Below, piece after piece: positions 35,514 to 46,803 of a stretch of DNA of 64,000 bases (positions within the stretch are counted from its first letter, which is position 1; each line of letters opens with the position of its first letter). The DNA lies in assembly GCA_949126835.1 (NCBI GenBank), contig OX421496.1, forward strand, positions 15,828,844-15,892,843, written 5' to 3'. Made by a program: the position numbers and the translations under genes. The notes beneath the pieces were generated by a model. That model was not told where the DNA came from and ran no database searches. It saw only the letters and a list, made by a program, of their open reading frames with translations. The DNA is from Anisus vortex (lineage: Eukaryota; Mollusca; Gastropoda; Planorbidae).

Positions 35514-37881
35514 GATGTATGTGTTGAATTGTCTTTATGCCAGAGTTATAGAACATTCTCCTGTGCATATGTCCACAAGGATGACAACTTCGTATGTGTT
35601 ATTCTCTGTATATGTGTTCGTGTGTGTGCCAATGTGTGTGTGTGCGCCTACATGTGTTTAGTCAGCAAATGTATGCCTATGCAGGCGTCACAGTGTCAGT
35701 GGCAGTCAATATCATGTCACCGCGTATGTGGCAAGTATATATATTTCTATCTGTGTTTGCGCCGCGCATGTGTGTGTGTGTGTGCCAATATATCTGCCAA
35801 CTAGTGCGTTATGTGTGTTTAAGCTGCTATGGTAAGTTGGCATTTAGTAACAGTTTGTATGTCATTCAATATGTTAAAGTTTCAGATAAATTATATAATA
35901 GATGCCTCGACTCTCACAAACTGGGTGCCTTATTGTTATAACTTTTATAACATTTACACACCAACAAAAATAGAAAAAATAGAAAAAACAAATAATTCCA
36001 AAATTTCCTAAACCCACACAAGACACCAACAAAAGATGATGACGTCACTATTTTTAGTACGCAACATGACATCATAAAGAAGATAATCTCGCATGAAAAT
36101 TGTTTCAAAACGAACGATAAGACAAGATGAATTGTCGACCCTTTTTCTGATACTCTCCCAGCAGAACACCCTTTTTCTATTGGTTGAAACTTCGTTTGAA
36201 ACAGAAGAGTCTTGGCCGAGGCGATATCAATGTGGGTTGAACCTCCAACATGTTCAGTAAAGCTCGACCCGACTTTAGATTTATTGAAACAATTTTAATA
36301 TTTTTTTAAACCTCTCTATCTTTATCTAAATTTAGTAACGCTTCAACTTTTTATAATATTAATACTTAATATATGAATTTAAAAAACGACTTTTTTTTCC
36401 CCAAAGTCTTTGAGAAAATGTTAATATGCTCTTTGGACATTTTTGGTCTCTCATCTAAAACTGAAAACTCTCTATTTTAACTTACCAAAGAACAACTGAC
36501 CAATAACATTATATTTTTCAGTATTTTTAAAATATGCAATTATGGTTGTATATACTTGTTTTCATAGAAAATATGTTTGAAAAAATAATTTAATTCCTTT
36601 TCATTCATATTTTTCAAACCATACCGAAATCAAAATAAAATGTAGAGAATAGTCAAACTTAATGTAATAAAGCTGAGAATATTATCTTTTTTTTATATAT
36701 TTTATTTTAAAAGTTATATATGTTTTAAAAGTTTTAAATTCTGACAAATGAAAAAGAATAATTTCTCATGGAAGGCCAACATTTCAAATTGAGCAAGTCT
36801 TCATCAATAATGTAGAGGAAGTCTAGAAATTTGGCTAACGGGGTTTTAAGCACTTCTCCCGATTCTTACACTTTGGTGGGCTTCTCCACAAGACGTCAGA
36901 CAGATATTAGGGCTTCTTCCGAATTGAACTGACCGTCTGCGCCTAATGTTGGAATCAATACGTCATTGATCAAGGTGCACAGGAATGGCTTCCAATCATT
37001 TCCGGCAGCTTCTGAGTTAGAAATCTGGTCAGTTCTTGAAGAATTGATCATGCAAGAGAGAAAGGGAGAAAGAAAGGGATACTGTGAGAGAGACATAAAG
37101 AGAGAGAGAGAGGGGAGAGGTGTAAGGTAGAGAGATTTTTAAAGAAAGAGAGAGAGAGAGACAGTAAAGGATTCTAAGACAAAAATGTAATTAGTGTTTG
37201 GGAAAATTAACAAACGTCTCCTAAATAATTGCGTGCCAAATTGAGGCTTCAAGAGGGTGAAATAATGACAAGTTATCTAGAAGCTAAGGAAATACATTAA
37301 ATTGTTTTAATTATAAGAACAAAGACATGAAATCATTGTATTTTTACAAAACTTCACTTTTTTTTTATATTTCTCTGATTTGTTGGTTTACTGTCAACCT
37401 TTTAAAGACATATATTGCCAATGTGTTCATCCAGCATCAAATCAAAATATAAGGGGCTGCCTTTTAACTCCAAAAGGAAAACTGTTTCCAAATCTCACAC
37501 ATTCTTGTTGAATTCCCGACAGTATGTGGGGGGGGGGGGGGGGAATGGGCACACCTGGGTCTGTCTCTGTAAATGTTTGTTGCTCATTGAATCGCAAATT
37601 CGTGACGTCTAGCTGTTCGTACAGTCCTATGTATTAATTACAAAGTAAAAGCTCCGCTAATATCTTGTATGGAGTTGAAACAAGCATCTAAATTAGATAC
37701 GACCACAACTTAGAAACAATTTGCGACTTCTATAAGTAGTTTCGGCAATCGTTAGGCATCCCGGGAATCTGAAGAGTTAAGCTTACGCTAGTACAACAAC
37801 AAACAATAACAATAAAAAAAAATAAAACCTAAAGATAATAACAATAAAAGTATCCATTCAAGAATATAATCATATAGTCTA
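35514..37881. other. No recognised gene
   Basis: GT-rich segment at 35590-35790, (GA)n runs at 37090-37165 and poly-G at 37528-37542. A minus-strand frame at 36896-37096 looks slightly protein-like but matches nothing I recognise. Confidence 0.4.
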
Positions 37882-38305
37882 AAGTGCAAGGTTCATTACT
37901 AACGAATATTCACAACTGACAAGAGTAACACCAATAGTCAAATCACTAAACCTAGAAACAATAGAGGACAGAAGGGCGAAGAGTAAAGTAGTAATTATGC
38001 ATAATGCATTAAACTCTAATTTAGAAATAAAACCTAATAACAACCTGTCACAATGCTCATATAAACATAAGGACAAAAACACTTTCCTTATCCCTTATGC
38101 GAGACCAAATGCATAGAAGTACTCATTCTTCCCAAGTGGCATTCGGGCATGGAATGGGTTTGCCTGAACAAACGAAGAAAACCAGTAACTTAAACATCAT
38201 TTAAAACATTAATAAATTGGTAAGACTAGACTCGGACCACGAATGAACGTATGACGTATTAATCTTCTTTATAGAAGGAGTGTACGTTATATATAAGATA
38301 ATATT
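37882..38305 (+). pseudogene. LINE 3' end, CR1/Jockey-like (copy 4, best short copy)
   Basis: Decodes with few breaks: ARFITNEYS-like, LTRVTPIVKSLNLETIEDRR, AKSKVVIMHNALNSNLEI, LIPYARPNA, then SFFPSGIRAWNG and a gatattaata/ataagataata tail. This is the region from the RT thumb to the C-terminus of a CR1/Jockey-group LINE. Confidence 0.8.
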
Positions 38306-39219
38306 ACCGTCTTGGTTATATTATCCTTCTTTTTCAACTCACTTTTTAAAGTTATCATAATATGTAAATGTGCACTCAAAGAAGAGATAAATACCTTCGA
38401 CATATTTGAACAAAGCAAACATTGCTTCATTCTTCTGCTTATTAATATTTAATTCAAACACTATTAAAGCCACGGAAAGTATGAGTTGTCAAACTCGGCA
38501 ACTTTGTGTCAGAGTTAATGCCCACAAACTTATAATAATATTTGAATTTATGTCTATGTTGCCAACTATTTGTTTTTCATCAACAACGACAAGAAAAAAA
38601 AAAAAAAAAAGTACAAGTATTTTTTATTAACAGTAAAGGAATTTTGGCAAGGTAATGTAATTTTATAACAGCCGTGCTGAAAGGCGTTAACTATAGATAC
38701 ATTAAAGACACACATTAATGTGGATTTTCCTCAAAGATGTTTTTTGGCAGATGAAATTAACAATTTGCTGATCAGCTATTAATGAGTTCACGTGTTTTGG
38801 CTTAATACATAGATTGTACGTTGATCAGAACTGTTTAATTTTAACATAAGTTGTTTTACAGATTATATAACACTTTAAAAATGTGCCTTTTCCTTGAAGT
38901 TAGATGTGTAGCCCAATGACTGCTTCTGTTTACTAAGCTGTGTTATCATTACAAATGTTGTGTGCCAAATAGTGACAATGATTGATAGATAACTTGCTAT
39001 GTGATGCTTGAACATGGTAAAAAGAATATGTATTACATGAACTCGATAGAGTGCAAGATGTGTGATAAAGTAATAGTTAGTTGACATATCACATCGTAAC
39101 ACACACAGACACATGCAATGTAATAAATACATTGACCTAGTGAATAACAGCATTATGATTCCATGTTGTACTGGAATAGTTGCATGCTGCATTGAAAACT
39201 CATAGCTCTATTTTACAAC
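38306..39219. other. No recognised feature
   Basis: AT-rich; poly-A at 38595-38610. The minus frame 38875-39192 is not similar to any family I know. Confidence 0.4.
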
Positions 39220-39665
39220 GAAATTTGACAAATGAAAGCTAAACTGGAATGTGACAGCTTTATTTTACAAAGAAATGTGATAGCTATATTTTATGAACTA
39301 AATGTGACAGTTGCATGCTAATCTGAAATGTGATAGCTATAGTTTACACACTAGTGTGAAATTTACATGCTAAATTGAAATGTTGATAGCTTTATTTTAT
39401 AAACGAAATGTGACATTTGCATGCTAAACTGGAATGTGATAGCTATATTTTACAAAGAAATGTGACATGTGTCTATGCTAAAATGAAGTGTTGATAACTA
39501 TATTTTATGAACGAAATGTGACATTTGCATGCTAAATCGAAATGTGATAGCTCTATTTTACAAATAAATGTGACATTTGCATGCTAAATTGAAAATTTGA
39601 TAGCTATATTTTATGAACGAAATGTGACATTTGCATGCTAAATCGGAATGTGATAGTTCTATGTC
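39220..39665. repeat. Degenerate ~54-bp tandem repeat, about 8 copies
   Basis: Built on aatgtgacatttgcatgcta, then aatgtgatagctatatttta. Unit length and sequence drift strongly, indicating an old array. Confidence 0.85.
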
Positions 39666-40729
39666 ACAATGAAAGCACACCGGTAAATAGGAATTGTAGC
39701 AGGTTAGTAAAATTTAAGTTTTTAGTGCTAAATCAACTGCTATGTCTGTTGGGTAACTTAGACTGTAATAAATTATAATATCTTGTATGACCTCTCGAAT
39801 TTTTTTTTACATAATATCTTTTTTTATAAATATCTTTTCAATATAAAGAAAGAACAAATATAAATATAGGCTATTCATCCCTTAACCCTTGTTCCTGTCT
39901 TGACCCTGACCTTAACCCCAATCAGGACCCTAACGATGACCCTTAACCTTTCTTTAAAAATATATATTATATATATATAAAGTTGGCGTCTATATGGGAA
40001 GAGTTCCAAAGTATTTCCCCGACCACAGACAACAGTGGGGGCGCTACAGTCTCCAGATAGAGACTTTTGGTGAAGATTATAACAGAAGCAGACGATGTTT
40101 ATTTACACAACTGTAGATAGAGAGAGAAGGTCACAAGAACCTGAAGCGCCTATTTAGCTAAACTCGACAGGGCATTAGCTCCCTTTAACTTTGAATTAAC
40201 TGCCCTTGTGTTTCGACAATAAGGGAACGGTAATTCTATGGAGAAGAATGGCCCCCGAAAAAGATTATTTTTTTTGTTGCTGTTGGTTTTGGATGCAATA
40301 TAATACAAGATAATGTTCAAAGAATTGTTTGAGATCTAGATCTATCTTATTTTATAGGAAAGTGATACAAGGTACACACGATCAAAGTTGATCTGTGAAT
40401 TTTATTTGACTGATATTCACTTTTTGGTCAATCATAATTATCGACCAATAGGATCTCTTTAAAAAAAAAAACTACAAATTTTCTATCCAATCACACGGCA
40501 AGCCACCCACCAGTTAATGGCGTAACAGACTTTTAACCGTCACATTTTCTTTCCATCGTTCTATTTTGAATTATTTTCACATTCTATTTTTTTTTTATGT
40601 TATTATTTACTGTGTTATAAGTTACAGAAATTAAGTTTAATTTTATTTTGGTACATATCTTGCTCCTTTCAGATGAAAGTTAATTTGTTGTTTTTTTTTT
40701 GACGATTATAAAACTATAAGTCCTTTAAT
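39666..40729. other. No recognised feature
   Basis: AT-rich sequence with a purine-poor patch at 39890-39950; no gene or TE boundary recognised. Confidence 0.4.
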
Positions 40730-41146
40730 CAGCGTTTCCCCAAACGCCGGGATACATCCCGGTACCGGGTCACGAAAAGATGGAAAAAAAAGAGCTCAAA
40801 ACCTAGATCTTAAAGTATTAGTAATATAGTATTATTATTATTATAGTAAACATGTATTAGTAGATAGATTTATAGCAGTATCTTTCATTGTAGGCCTACA
40901 TAGCCATTTCGTGTCATTTGCAGTATATTTTTACCTTTTATAGCCATTTCGTGTATTTGAAGCCAATTTTTAGCTACAGTCGGTAAAAAAAAACAGTCGT
41001 CAAGTATAGACTACAATAGTCCTTAAACTATGTGGAAATGCATTTTTTTAATGTGCTGGTATAGGTGATAAAAATGTAAGTAGCTCACAAAATAGAAATA
41101 TTCAATACAAACATTGTGACGAAAAAAAAAAGTTTGGGAAACGCTG
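40730..41146. mobile_element. 417-bp hAT-like MITE (CAGCGTTTCCCCAAAC termini)
   Basis: Starts CAGCGTTTCCCCAAACGCCG and ends GTTTGGGAAACGCTG, a near-perfect inverted pair of the widespread animal hAT type. It has an internal ~40-bp repeat (tagccatttcgtgt) at about 40902 and 40942. Target duplication is not clear. Confidence 0.8.
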
Positions 41147-41198
41147 GTTTAGATACAATCCACAACCCATCTATTTAACGTGACATAACGTTCTAAAT

Positions 41199-41400
41199 CA
41201 GGGGGTCAGCAACCTACGGGGCGCGTGCCCAACTTGGCACGCAGAGCAACTTTCAAAAGCACGCGGAAGATATGTAAAAAATTACAATTCATATCCCTTT
41301 TCTACAAGAAATTTAGTGCTAGAGCAGGAAAACATTTTAGGCTCTTGGCACGATGAATAAATTAGAAATCCCTTTGTTATGAAAAGGTTACCGACCCGTG
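41199..41400. mobile_element. 202-bp hAT MITE (GGGGTCGGCAACC family)
   Basis: CAGGGGGTCAGCAACC start and GGTTACCGACCCGTG end. Flanks ttctaaat and atctaaat match at 7 of 8 bases. It lies about 94 bp into intron 1 from the WIF1 exon 1 donor. Confidence 0.88.
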
Positions 41401-41493
41401 ATCTAAATGGCATAAAGATGTTTGTGAGATGAAAAAAGTTAAACATTCAAATCTAAAAATTAAAAAAGGTTAAAGGTTAGAGTTAGGACTGAC

Positions 41494-41662
41494 CGTAGAT
41501 AGCCTTGACTTGCTTCTCGTCAATCCATAATGCCAACTGGGACTGTGAGTGGGACTGGGAATGCAGCTGTCTCCTGGCCATCACCAGCGTCGGCGGCGAC
41601 GTCAGCGTCCAGCAGATCAGGAGCAGGACGCAGAAGGACATGGGCGTCACCGGGCGGCGCAT
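41494..41662 (-). CDS. WIF1: Wnt inhibitory factor 1, first coding exon (signal peptide and start of WIF domain)
   Basis: WIF1 is a secreted protein that binds Wnt ligands outside the cell through an N-terminal WIF domain, followed in the family by EGF repeats. This exon gives 56 residues from a Met at 41662: a short basic n-region (MRRPVTP), a hydrophobic core (CVLLLICW), a plausible cleavage site after LVMA, a Ser/Gln/His-rich linker, then LALWIDEKQVKAIY, which matches the LWID...Q..LIG start of vertebrate WIF1. The exon ends in phase 1 at a donor reading ACG|GTCAGT (intron GT at 41493-41492). The Met at 41662 has G at -3; a second in-frame Met at 41641 is also possible. The frame stays open upstream to a Met at 41908 and encodes another hydrophobic stretch, so a longer N-terminus or 5'UTR cannot be excluded. 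The local sequence is GC-rich, like a promoter-proximal first exon. RYK, the other WIF-domain family, fits less well because it lacks LWID. Confidence 0.82.
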
Positions 41663-42000
41663 GACGCCGTCAGCGCCCGTGGAGCACCTCCTGGTGGTGC
41701 CCCATACCAGCAGCGTCAGGAAGGAAACGCACAGGAGCAGCACCTGGGTCCCGCGCGACTTGAAGATGGCTGGCTTCAGTGGAAACAAATGCGCCCGGCC
41801 TCCAACAGTACCGAAATAGCCTCGGTCCCGAAATGCTTGCGTTGCTAGGGACGCCGTGGTGTTGAAATAGGCGGAAGCGTATCTTACGAAAACAAACAGA
41901 AAACACACATTAAAAAAATGGCGTCACTTTACTTCTTTTTTTTTTTAATATTGTAAACTCACGCTGTATTTATGTTAAATCCGAGAATTGGTTTGTACAC
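41663..42000 (-). promoter_or_regulatory. Probable 5'UTR/promoter region of WIF1
   Basis: GC- and CpG-richer sequence directly upstream of the first coding exon, in contrast to the AT-rich surroundings, as expected of a first exon or promoter. Near 41847-41860 the minus strand reads CGTCCCTAGCAACG, similar to an RFX-type X-box (CCTAGCAAC). No TATA box or transcription start can be assigned from sequence alone. Confidence 0.35.
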
Positions 42001-42642
42001 AGGCACAGTTGATAAGTTTCTAGGCGTTTCATTTGTAACCTGGTCCGCAACAAAGAATCCATGTTAGATACGGAAATCCATTAATCCAGAATGTTTCTCT
42101 TTGAACTGAAATATGCCATAGGCAGTTATCTCTTTGTACTATTTCAACAAAAAAAAACACACGCACACACACTAACTTAAAAAACCAAAACACAGTTATC
42201 GTTCTTGATTATTTTAAGACCTGCCGGAACATGCCAAGTTGTAAGACGGGACACAATTGACGAAAACAGTTTATTTGTAAATCTTCTATAGTAGTTCCTT
42301 TGTGAATTCCCGATTACGATGCATGTCTTGCTTGGTGAATCGCATTGATTTGTCTTTTTATCAGACCTTTTCTTTTCCACCTTGTTCTTTCTCACACGTA
42401 GGCCGTTTCTCTTCTTACTGTATCTCTCTCTCTCTCTCTCTTTATTTATTTCTTCATCTATGATCTTTTGATCTTGATGATTACCTAGATTTTTAAAAAA
42501 AAACAGAGAAAAAGAAAAACATATTTTGTTTAAATGCGAGTTTTTTATATCTTTTTTTTTAAATTTTTAAATGAAATTAAAATGTCTTAATGTTATTGGT
42601 GGAAAACTGAGATGAAAATGAATCAATAAAAGATTATTTTAT

Positions 42643-42682
<40 letters not shown>

Positions 42683-43030
42683 AGTGGTACTTTACAAATC
42701 GATCAAACCGTTACAAAATAGATCAAATCAATATCAATGACTTATGTGGGTCTAGCACAATCCCCTTGTATGCCGAGGCCACGCTGGTTTAAGAGACCCC
42801 CAATCGGTCCTACAAGTTTTTAAAGGGATTTTACTTTACTATATTAATTAGTGAGACTAAAGATAGATAGAGAGAGAGAGGGGGGGATAAGGGATAGGGA
42901 AGCTGTGTTGGAATCACAGCGTCGCAGCAAAACGGGGGGGGGGGGGGGGCGAAAGGGGCGCCAGGTATCTTTTCAAATTATTAGGGGAGGGGGGGTGCGT
43001 AAATTAGTGTTCTCACCCGGTCAACCAGCG
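42001..43030. other. WIF1 upstream flank, no recognised gene
   Basis: (CT)n at 42421-42443, poly-T at 42645-42677, a family-A SINE scrap at 42735-42820 (minus) and poly-G at 42935-42949. No coding signal. Confidence 0.45.
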
Positions 43031-44400
43031 TATATATGTTACGCACAGATAGTGTAATTGCCCATTTCATGAACTGTGCAAGTAACTCTCTTGTAAAAAG
43101 TTTAAACAGATGGAAAAGGAAAAAACCCCGACCATTAGGCCTGATATATAGTTATATAGGCCTATCCATGAAGCCATTGAAAAATATAATAAATAACCAT
43201 TTATTGGTAGATCTATAACTTTATCGCCACACATTGCTTAAATTATATGGTATTGTAAAAAATACATTTAAAATGTAGACCTATATTAATCTTGGCTATC
43301 TCAGACATTTATATGATGACTCAAAATAAAAATATTTTTATTAAAACAATAGCCTAGGCCTAGGCCTACAATCCTACATGTATGATGCATGGAAAAAGGA
43401 AAAAAATACAGATTTTTGTTTCGTTAAGCATTCAAAAGTAATAATAGTAATAGTCTGATCATTTATTTAATATGTTAACACCTTTACTAAAAAAGGGGGA
43501 GGGGGCATAGAGGTATCCTATTGATTATCCCCTCCCCTTTACAATTTTTCCAACCCAAGATAACAAAAACATCTAGGCCTATTCTATCTGCTATGGTGTG
43601 CCATTTAAATATCTTATCTTATATATTACAGACTCTCCTTCTATAAAGAAGATTATTGCGTCCAACGTTCATCAGTGGTCCGAGTCTTGTCTTGTATTTC
43701 TATTAATGTTTACAATTTTAAATAATGTTAAGTTACTGGTTTGATATAATGGTTTGATATAATGGTTTGATAAGACGAAGGCAGCTTTAAGAGATAATGA
43801 TAATGAGATATATGCTACTGAATAGGCTAGATTAGCTAGGCCTATGTTTGTTTTTTTATTAATTAAAAAAAAAACATATTCTTATATTTGATTTATTTTT
43901 TTAGGCCAAAAAATTATTTTTTAAAAGTCTTAAAATTGTAATAAACTTTAGCAAGCGAAATATAAGAAATTCAGACGTTTAAAGTGTTATCTATAATAAG
44001 TTTTTCTAATTTTAAAAGTTATAAAAAAAAAAAAACATTATTGCGATCGCAAATGGATATAGCCAATATAGGCCTATAAATAGGGACGAATTTTTCATTT
44101 TTGATTGTAAAATACAAAAAAAGACATTAAAAATATCATAACTCTGTTAATATTCAACCTGTAAACATAAACAAAACGGTTTTGTAAATGAGAAAATCAG
44201 CTCTTTCCATTGATATTCTTTTTGGGATGCTTATTCTCAAACGTAAAATTTTCTATTCCTTATAACGAAAAAGACGTCTTTTTTAACCAATGCCCAGTTC
44301 ATGAAATGAGCAAAAATATACCTACCCATTTCATGAACTGGGCAAAAAGTTGTCCAGTACATGAACTGGGCAATTACACTATCTGTGCGTAACATATATA
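43031..44400. mobile_element. 1.37-kb TIR element with palindromic subterminal repeats
   Basis: The first 34 bp, starting TATATATGTTACGCACAGAT, are repeated exactly in reverse at 44367-44400. Inside the right end, several copies of a palindromic motif (GCCCAGTTCATGAACTGGGC and variants) lie between 44289 and 44372; one is near 43070 at the left. Flanks are TA-rich so the target duplication cannot be defined. No transposase frame; a LINE 3' scrap (43611-43741, minus) is inside. Confidence 0.85.
43611..43741 (-). pseudogene. LINE 3' end scrap (copy 5) inside the TIR element
   Basis: The minus strand carries the family 3' UTR (ACTCGGACCACTGATGAACG and the tail motif before aagataagat). Confidence 0.65.
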
Positions 44401-44406
44401 TATTTA

Positions 44407-45471
44407 TATATTAGTTTTGCAGGTTAGTGTAATGGTTGACAAATTAACTTTTTCAGGTTAGGGTGAGAGTTGGCATATTCGTTTTTCAGGCTAGAGTTGG
44501 CATATTACATTTTCAGATTAGAGTTGGCATATTAAATTTTCAGGTTAGAGTTGGCATATTTAATTTTCAGGTTAGAGTTGGCATATTAAATTTTCAGGCT
44601 AGAGAAGGCATATTAAATTTTCAGGTTAGAGGTGGCATATTAAATTTTCAGGTTAGACTTGGCATATTAAATTTTCATGTTAGAGTTTACATATTAAATT
44701 TTCAGGTTAGAGTTGGCATATTAAATTTCCAGGTTAGAGTTGGCATATTAAATTTTCAGGTTAGAGTTGACATATTAAATGTTCAGGTTAGAGTTGGCAT
44801 ATTAAATTTTCAGGTTAGAGTTGGCATATTAAATTTTCAGGTTAGAGTTGGCATATTAAATTTCCAGGTTAGAGTTGGCATATTAAATTTCCAGGCTAGA
44901 GTTGGCATATTAAATTTTCAGGTTAGAGTTGGCATATTAAATTTTCAGGTTAGAGTTGGCATATTAAATTTTCAGGTTAGAGTTGGCATATTAAATTTTC
45001 AGGTTAGAGTTGGCATATTAAATTTCCAGGTTAGAGTTGGCATATTAAATTTCCAGGTTAGAGTTGGCATATTAAATTTTCAGGTTAGAGTTGTCATATT
45101 AAATTTTCAGGTTAGAGTTGGCATATTAAATTTTCAGGTTAGAGTTGGCATATTAAATTTTCAGGTTAGAGAGGCATATTAAATTTTCAGGTTAAAGTTG
45201 GCATATTAAATTTTCAGGTTAGAGTTGGCATATTAAATTTTCAGGTTAGAGTTGGCATATTAAATTTTCAGGTTAGAGAGGCATATTAAATTTTCAGGTT
45301 GGGATAGGGTCGGCATATTATGTTTTTAGGTTATGGTTGTCATATTATTTTTCCATCTATATTAGTTTTTCAGGTGGTTGTTGAAGGTTATGGAGACGTT
45401 GTTTGCTCTTTTATTTACAGCCTTTCCAAAAAAAAAAAAATAAGCGAAATCTGCAAAAACCTCCAATGCAT
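44407..45471. mobile_element. 27-bp minisatellite element, copy 1
   Basis: Conserved left flank (tatattagttttgcaggtta and gtgtaatggttgaca), then about 31 copies of a 27-bp unit (ggttagagttggcatattaa plus attttca), then a conserved right flank (tgttgaaggttatggagacg, an A-run, aagcgaaatctgcaaaaac, ctccaatgcat). The same three-part structure recurs at 48529-49531. This resembles the tandem-repeat-containing mobile elements described in molluscs. The 239-residue VRVGILNFQ frame is a repeat artefact. Confidence 0.85.
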
Positions 45472-45504
45472 AAAGATCACTAGTAAAACCTCTACAAGTT
45501 ATAT

Positions 45505-45710
45505 TGAATATGTTTTATATGAAACAACTTCAACAGATTTGTTTCAAATGTTTCTTACGAAAGGATATAAGGCATCTGTTTTTTTTTATGTTTTGTATGA
45601 AACAACTTTAACATATCTGTTTCAAATGTTTCTTATGAAACGATAAAAGGCATCTTTTTTCTTATGTTTTATATGAAACAACTCGAACAGATCTGTTTCA
45701 AATGTCTCCC
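45505..45710. repeat. ~75-bp tandem repeat, about 2.7 copies
   Basis: Three blocks of tatatgaaacaacttcaaca, then gatttgtttcaaatgtttct and ggcatct plus a T-run. Confidence 0.85.
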
Positions 45711-46179
45711 ATTCTGGTCCAAACATGTTTTAAATCTAAAGGCTGACACTCAATATGGCTGAATTGTTGGTAAATTAAAATTTGAGCCCAGTTAAAGGAA
45801 ATGAAACTCGACAATACAATTTAATGGAGCTTGCAATAAAACGTCTTCAATTCATGGCTGTGGATCACCCTTGCCCCCAATAATGTCATTAACGTCTGCA
45901 ATGCGTCCTTTGCAAAACAACATATTTTGAGCTAGGAATACTAGCTCTCTCTGTTTATGTGGGTCGAGCGGCGAAAGCGATTTACAAATGTTATAACTTA
46001 CTTTAAAAACGAATCAAGAATGCAAGAATAAACTGAATGCAGGACGTCGCGTTATTTGTGTTCAGTTTATTTCATAGGTATAAATAAAAAGTGTACTTTT
46101 AAAAACTGAATCTAACTGAGCATGTCATTTCAACCGGAAAAGTGGCAAACATCAAAGACATAGAAACAATAAAATACAA
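45711..46179. other. No recognised feature
   Basis: AT-rich unique sequence; nothing recognised. Confidence 0.4.
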
Positions 46180-46803
46180 ACTCCTTCATTAATGGACAAA
46201 GACCTAGACCAAACTAAAAATGCAAAGTACTTAGAAGTAATAATATAGATAAATTATATTGGAAACCACATGTTGATGAAGTAAACAAAGCATTAGGCTT
46301 TATAAAATGAACTTTACAAAATGTGATACGAACATAAAACTAAAATGCTATCTCACATTAGTTAGACCTATACTAGAATATGCATCTTCTGTATAAGATA
46401 TATGTACTAAAAACTATATTTTTTTAACCTTGAATGAATCCAAAAAAGAAATGCAAGGTTCAATACTAGTGGATATTCACAAATTAACAAGAATAACAAA
46501 ATAACACAAAAGTTAAATCACTAAACCTTGAAACACTAGAGGACAGAAGGGCAAATAGCAAAGCATTGATTATACATTAAGCATTACATTTAATAAAAAA
46601 TCTCTTATGATGCACAGCTAAATATAAGGACAAAACACTTTGTGTAGAGGACAGAAGAGCAAATGAATATAAGTAGGCCGACTCTTTCTTCCCAAGTGGC
46701 ATCCGTGCATGGAATGGTTTGCCTGAACAAACCAGTAATTTAACACCAGAACGCAATAATCTTCGACACAGAAAGAGCATCGGTAACCTATAAGATAAGA
46801 TAA
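46180..46803 (+). pseudogene. LINE 3' end, CR1/Jockey-like (copy 6, longest)
   Basis: With several frameshifts and stops it decodes as KYLEVII, LYWKPHVDEVNKALGFIK, LKCYLTLVRPILEYASS, LE.IQKRNARF, LNLETLEDRRA and SFFPSGIRAWNGLPEQTS. This order (RT palm end, thumb, LVRPILEYAS block, EDRR block, SFFP..R.WN.LP) is that of CR1/Jockey-group LINEs. No copy here could encode a functional protein. Confidence 0.82.

Larger units (their letters stand above)
18607..41493 (-). other. WIF1: WIF1 intron 1 (about 22.9 kb)
   Basis: The interval lies between the phase-1 donor of exon 1 and the matching acceptor of exon 2. It begins with GTCAGT on the minus strand and ends with a pyrimidine-rich tract and CAG. 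It holds a 2.3-kb minisatellite, SINEs, LINE 3' ends and several hAT-type elements, listed separately. I saw no third coding exon inside it. Confidence 0.75.

Noticed and set aside
36896..37096. Minus-strand 66-residue frame that looks somewhat protein-like
   Set aside because: No recognisable domain; equally open patches appear on the other strand, and there are no convincing splice sites.
41505..41848. Plus-strand frames of about 100 residues
   Set aside because: Antisense shadows of GC-rich WIF1 exon 1.
44463..45182. 239-residue VRVGILNFQ repeat protein
   Set aside because: Produced by a 27-bp tandem repeat (multiple of 3); the sister array at 48529 breaks the frame, and no family resembles it.
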